Positions 43,777 to 44,518 of a DNA stretch of 44,518 nt are shown here, piece by piece. The DNA is taken from assembly GCA_002709695.1 (NCBI GenBank), contig PAQF01000007.1, forward strand, positions 1 through 44,518. The letters run 5' to 3'. A model generated the notes under the pieces. It worked only from the letters and a program-made list of their open reading frames with translations. It was not told the DNA's origin and made no database searches. The position numbers and the translations under genes were made by a program. This DNA comes from Candidatus Poribacteria bacterium. GTDB lineage: Bacteria; Poribacteria; WGA-4E; UBA9662. The number at the start of each line of letters is the position of its first letter. Within the stretch, counting starts at the first letter, position 1.

Positions 43777-43909
43777 ACGGATTTTTAATTAGGGTAAACC
43801 CATGGGTATGGAAATATACAACTTGCGTATCCGTCAACATTTTTGACCTGATAATTGATTTATGAATTTAGTCGTTCGAAACGTACAATCTTTTGAATGA
43901 TCAAGAAAA

Positions 43910-44518
43910 TTAGGCAGTTGAGATAAGTGCATCCATATACGATTTCGCACGGTTAATTTCATTGGTGACCTTTTCTATCGAATCCATAATCGGAATCCCT
44001 CGGGGAACAGGGTGCATAAAGATTTCGGTCCAGCCAGAATAGTTGATCCTTTTTAAGGCAGTAAGAATCGGTAAAAAATCCAAGGATCCTCGCCCCGGTA
44101 ACTGCATTAATTCCTGTTCTTTAGGTAATTTCTTGTGACAACCCATACCATGTTGCCATGCATAGAAAAGCGATAGACCTGTATCCAGATCCCTAATCAG
44201 TTGTGCTACTAATTGGGCATTTTCTGGCAAGTGATAAGGAGCCAAAGCAATTCCCAAGTGAGGTGATTGAGTATATTCGATTAACCATTTCATGGAGTCT
44301 GGTGTTTCTATTAGCCCATTGCTATGGTTCTCAATACTGATAACAATGCCCTGTTCTTCTGCTGCATCGATGTGAGGTTTTAATGCTTCAGCGAACTCAG
44401 CTACCGCTGCACGCAACACCTCACCTTCTAACTTACTGGGTCCTTTGCTGCCACATACAATAAGAGTCCCCCCTAACTTTCGGACGAATTCCATTTCTTT
44501 TTCTAAGGCAAAAGGTCC
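43910..44518 (-). CDS. Sugar phosphate isomerase/epimerase (5' end outside window)
   Basis: The frame is open to the right edge, and residues GPFALEKE precede the first visible Met at 44494, so the start lies beyond the window. The 202 visible residues match a xylose-isomerase-like TIM barrel: VISIENHSNGLIETPDSMKWL with a metal-binding Glu, LGIALAPYHLPENAQL, SLFYAWQHGMG and the C-terminal YSGWTEIFMHPVPRG. In the usual metal-site strand LxxDxxH this protein has LGIALAPYH, so an Asp appears to be missing and activity may differ. It is unlike the protein at 9444-10247 in detail but of the same superfamily. Confidence 0.85.
   Translation of the reverse strand, partial: GPFALEKEMEFVRKLGGTLIVCGSKGPSKLEGEVLRAAVAEFAEALKPHIDAAEEQGIVISIENHSNGLIETPDSMKWLIEYTQSPHLGIALAPYHLPENAQLVAQLIRDLDTGLSLFYAWQHGMGCHKKLPKEQELMQLPGRGSLDFLPILTALKRINYSGWTEIFMHPVPRGIPIMDSIEKVTNEINRAKSYMDALISTA

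Overview
The window is an AT-rich (roughly 40-43% GC by eye) bacterial chromosome segment using the standard bacterial code, since TGA is an ordinary stop for several genes. Its gene families include phytanoyl-CoA-type dioxygenases, Gfo/Idh/MocA oxidoreductases, ThuA, xylose-isomerase-like TIM barrels, DUF4838 and GH-like barrels, GH32, DUF3179, a tripartite tricarboxylate transporter, TIR-WD40, and a DUF6785-type membrane protein. This mix resembles marine, sponge-associated or particle-associated bacteria such as Candidatus Poribacteria and relatives. That assignment is an inference from gene content; there is no rRNA or marker gene here.

Layout. 1-25541 is almost entirely minus strand. From right to left it carries a FIST sensor, a TctC-TctB-TctA uptake system, an NupG-like MFS transporter, a ThuA-Gfo/Idh fusion, a second Gfo/Idh protein, a PQQ-type beta-propeller membrane protein, an HD hydrolase, a GH32-like protein, a small membrane protein, a zinc-ribbon protein, two TIM-barrel proteins, and a run starting from a good sigma70-like promoter at 7421-7448: DUF4838, glycerophosphodiesterase, PhyH dioxygenase, GNAT-TIM-barrel fusion, class III sirtuin, and a TIR-TM-WD40 protein that runs off the left edge. 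The theme is uptake and breakdown of carbohydrates and small organic molecules. 25738-43071 is plus strand: a DUF3179 gene interrupted by an in-frame TGA, RraA-like, PhyH, TPR-methyltransferase, VOC, a D-2-hydroxyacid dehydrogenase-like protein, then a compact corrinoid one-carbon cluster (32734-40919) and a large DUF6785-like membrane protein. The right end (43083-44518, minus) holds a broken PhyH gene and the 3' part of a sugar phosphate isomerase/epimerase.

Two observations stand out. First, the DUF3179 gene has TGA exactly where the family has the first Cys of its CPLC motif. The frame continues for 246 codons, and a perfect 7-bp hairpin with G at loop position 2 lies 20 nt after the TGA, as expected for a bacterial SECIS, so this is a candidate selenoprotein. 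Second, the corrinoid cluster encodes an MtbA/CmuA-like UroD-family methyltransferase, a separate corrinoid protein, a RACo-type reductive activator, a MetF-MetV fusion, a methyl-H4folate:corrinoid methyltransferase and a homocysteine methyltransferase. In effect it is cobalamin methionine synthase split into modules, with an ATP-dependent activator and an extra methyl donor enzyme. Its first gene is a 211-residue protein of no family I recognise, with a duplicated FPCG-x-x-H motif. A TTGACA-17-TAGACT promoter overlapped by a 9-bp inverted repeat precedes the cluster.
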